From Geosiphon pyriformis (Eukaryota; Glomeromycota; Glomeromycetes; Archaeosporales; Geosiphonaceae), in contig JAAOMT010000706.1 of assembly GCA_016748015.1 (NCBI GenBank), positions 172,764 through 236,763 of the forward strand: a stretch of DNA of 64,000 nt, read 5' to 3'. Every line of letters starts with the position of its first letter. Within the stretch, counting starts at the first letter, position 1. Shown piece by piece: positions 62,586 to 64,000 of this stretch. Under the pieces are notes generated by a model. It was not told where the DNA came from. It was given only the letters and a program-made list of their open reading frames with translations, and did not search any database. A program made the translations under genes and the position numbers.

Positions 62586-63234
62586 TGCTGTTACCAGAGG
62601 TTTTTGGTCTCTTTTCTTGAATGTTGTAACTGTTTGTTGGTTGCAAATTCACATTTTCTAGAAGTAGTTGAACCTCCAATAACTGAATTTATCTTCAAAT
62701 TATCTTTTATAATTTAAACTGCTGGACTTATAAGTAGAATGGCCAATTCTATGCCAGTTACTTTGTATAGTTACATTGTAGTAAATGCCAACTCTTTTTT
62801 AGGAATTGCTCATTTGGAAGCTCACTAAAATATGTAGTTACTTTGCTGTAAAAGTCAACTCTTCTACAGAAATCTCGTCTGTAGGCTATCCTAATAATTA
62901 CAGTAAGAAAATAAAAGAAAATAAAAGAAATGTAAAAGAAATTGAATTCTGTCAAGGGAAACTTTTTCTATCCAGGCCTGGAGTCACTAACAGTTTACTA
63001 AAATTGGTAGCTAATCAATTTTAAAACATTAGTTGGGTTTTGGGAATTTTCCAAGTGCAATAATTAAAAATTTGGTTTTTGAATTATTTGATATTTATTT
63101 CTTTTTGTGTGTGTAGGAATAATTCTAGTGATAAAATCTAAAGTAAGATACATTTTTTTGAAAAGAAAAGCTCTTTTTTTATACAACTTGTTATAGTACT
63201 AGTCTATGAACTTGCACTTTTTTTCTTTGCTCAA

Positions 63235-63355
63235 ATTTTGGCAAACTAAAGATACATTTTGATAAACTACAAGTTATTTTGCTGAACTATTGATTAATTT
63301 GGATGAACTATTCATAATTTCGGCGAATTTCTATAAATTTCGGCGAATTTTAGAA
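63235..63355 (+). repeat. 20-bp phased direct-repeat array (R copy 4)
   Basis: Six units starting at 63235, 63256, 63276, 63296, 63316 and 63336, consensus ATTTYGGCRAACTA plus spacer. Spacing is 20-21 bp. The last two units share ATTTCGGCGAATTT exactly. Confidence 0.85.
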
Positions 63356-63535
63356 TGTTACAAAGTTCAGAGTATTGTGCAATTTGATCATTCTACTTTC
63401 TGTTATACTAATTGAATTATTTAATTGAATCGTGATATGTAATAATTGATTAAATAATAAATGATAATTTGAAATAATATTAATATATTAATTAATTATA
63501 GGAATTATAAGGGTAATTTTCCTGCTAATTAATAG

Positions 63536-63973
63536 CTAAAATTCTACTGATAACAAAATCTCCTCCTCAAGACTGAGCTCCATCAAAGTCCAAGCACTAT
63601 CTGTGATATTGAGATAGTAATCCAAAATAATTGAAATAATCTGGTTTGAAAATTGTTGAAATTTCAGTTCTGTAAGTTTGCCAATGTATTGGACTTTTAT
63701 TGGTTGCAGTATGGAATTTTGTAGAACATTTTCACAAGTATTAAACAAATTATAAAGTTTAAAAGCTGCTTTAAGTTTGTAGCAAGTGTTTGTTGGTCCA
63801 GCTGCTGTTTTGAATTCATTGTAGATTTGTTTTTGTATAACTTCAGGAGTGAGATTTGTTGCTTTAAGTTCCAGTTTTCGTTCATAAAGTGTTTTTCCAA
63901 TTTGAAAGTATTTATAGATAGAGGTGTGTTCATTGTCCTGTTCATTGAGAAGTAGTAGTAGTTTTTGTTGCAT
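63536..63973 (-). CDS. Unrecognised ORF of repeat R (145 codons, open at the window edge)
   Basis: An open minus-strand frame with no stop from 63536 to the window edge; the first ATG is at 63973 but codons upstream are also open, so the true start may be outside. The protein is charged and helical (LLLNEQDNEHTSIYKYF..., ATNLTPEVIQKQIYNEF, KLYNLF...IQYIGKL-type segment, then DYYLNITDSAWTLMEL). No catalytic motif, signal peptide or membrane segment seen. Decayed relatives lie at 8773-9024 and, weakly, at 47400-47480. Repetitive distribution argues for a mobile-element gene rather than a host gene. Confidence 0.45.
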   Translation of the reverse strand: MQQKLLLLLNEQDNEHTSIYKYFQIGKTLYERKLELKATNLTPEVIQKQIYNEFKTAAGPTNTCYKLKAAFKLYNLFNTCENVLQNSILQPIKVQYIGKLTELKFQQFSNQIISIILDYYLNITDSAWTLMELSLEEEILLSVEF

Positions 63974-64000
63974 TGTAGCATTTGGTAGAATATCAATAGG

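Larger units (their letters stand above)
62586..64000 (-). repeat. Repeat R, copy 4 (runs off right edge)
   Basis: The best preserved R copy. The left border is shared with copy 1 (GGTTTTTGGTCTC). It contains 450 bp of noncoding sequence with the phased array (63235-63355) and the ORF 63536-63973. It abuts gag of GyA-I. Confidence 0.75.

Overview
The window looks like a piece of an AT-rich, repeat-dominated fungal nuclear genome. Short GT-AG introns, a fungal-type NDR/LATS kinase, a ribosomal protein gene and the retroelement families all fit. The LINE and Ty3/gypsy protein families resemble, from memory, the very abundant elements of arbuscular mycorrhizal fungi (Glomeromycotina such as Rhizophagus). 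That assignment is recognition, not a database hit. No bacterial operon, CRISPR array, tRNA or rRNA gene is visible.

Host genes occupy one compact island of visibly higher GC at about 34.4-39.6 kb. It holds a SANT/Myb-like nuclear protein (+, 3 exons), an NDR/LATS-type Ser/Thr kinase (+, 8 exons, 498 aa) and ribosomal protein eL37 (-, 4 exons, 95 aa). All three have complete exon structures. The kinase and eL37 converge.

Everything else is transposable-element debris, much of it nested. (1) 1-7.6 kb: minus-strand Ty3/gypsy copy 'GyA-J', with a solo LTR inserted in it. (2) 7.7-10.7 kb: an unnamed repeat 'R', a gypsy fragment and a partial LTR. (3) 10.7-17.5 kb: a nearly full-length, fairly young LINE ('A') with a 13-bp target duplication, inserted in a second R copy. 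(4) 17.7-33.0 kb: a very decayed minus-strand LINE ('B'), split by a complete two-LTR gypsy element 'GyB' (20909-28602) and by a 5'-truncated LINE 'C' with an 11-bp target duplication. (5) 33.2-33.8 kb: a LINE 3' end. (6) 40.4-45.2 kb: 5'-truncated LINE 'F' (+). (7) 46.2-64 kb: an insertion chain. R is interrupted by LINE K and followed by LINE G; G is interrupted by gypsy GyA-H (+); H is interrupted by gypsy GyA-I (-), which runs into a fourth R copy at the right edge.

The most unusual content is in the GyA family. Its domain order is gag with CCHC knuckle, aspartic protease, a Cys-doublet segment, a trimeric-type dUTPase-like domain, then RT, RNase H, integrase and LTR. The LTR U3 carries clustered TTCnnGAA motifs resembling heat-shock elements upstream of a TATA box. 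Repeat R carries a 20-bp-periodic direct-repeat array retained in all four copies, plus an unrecognised ORF. GyB's two LTRs differ by a doubling (4 to 8 units) of a 12-bp minisatellite. Nearly all retroelement genes are pseudogenes. Many catalytic residues are lost by changes equivalent to C-to-T or G-to-A (Asp to Asn, Glu to Lys, Trp to stop), and the older nested layers are the most AT-rich.
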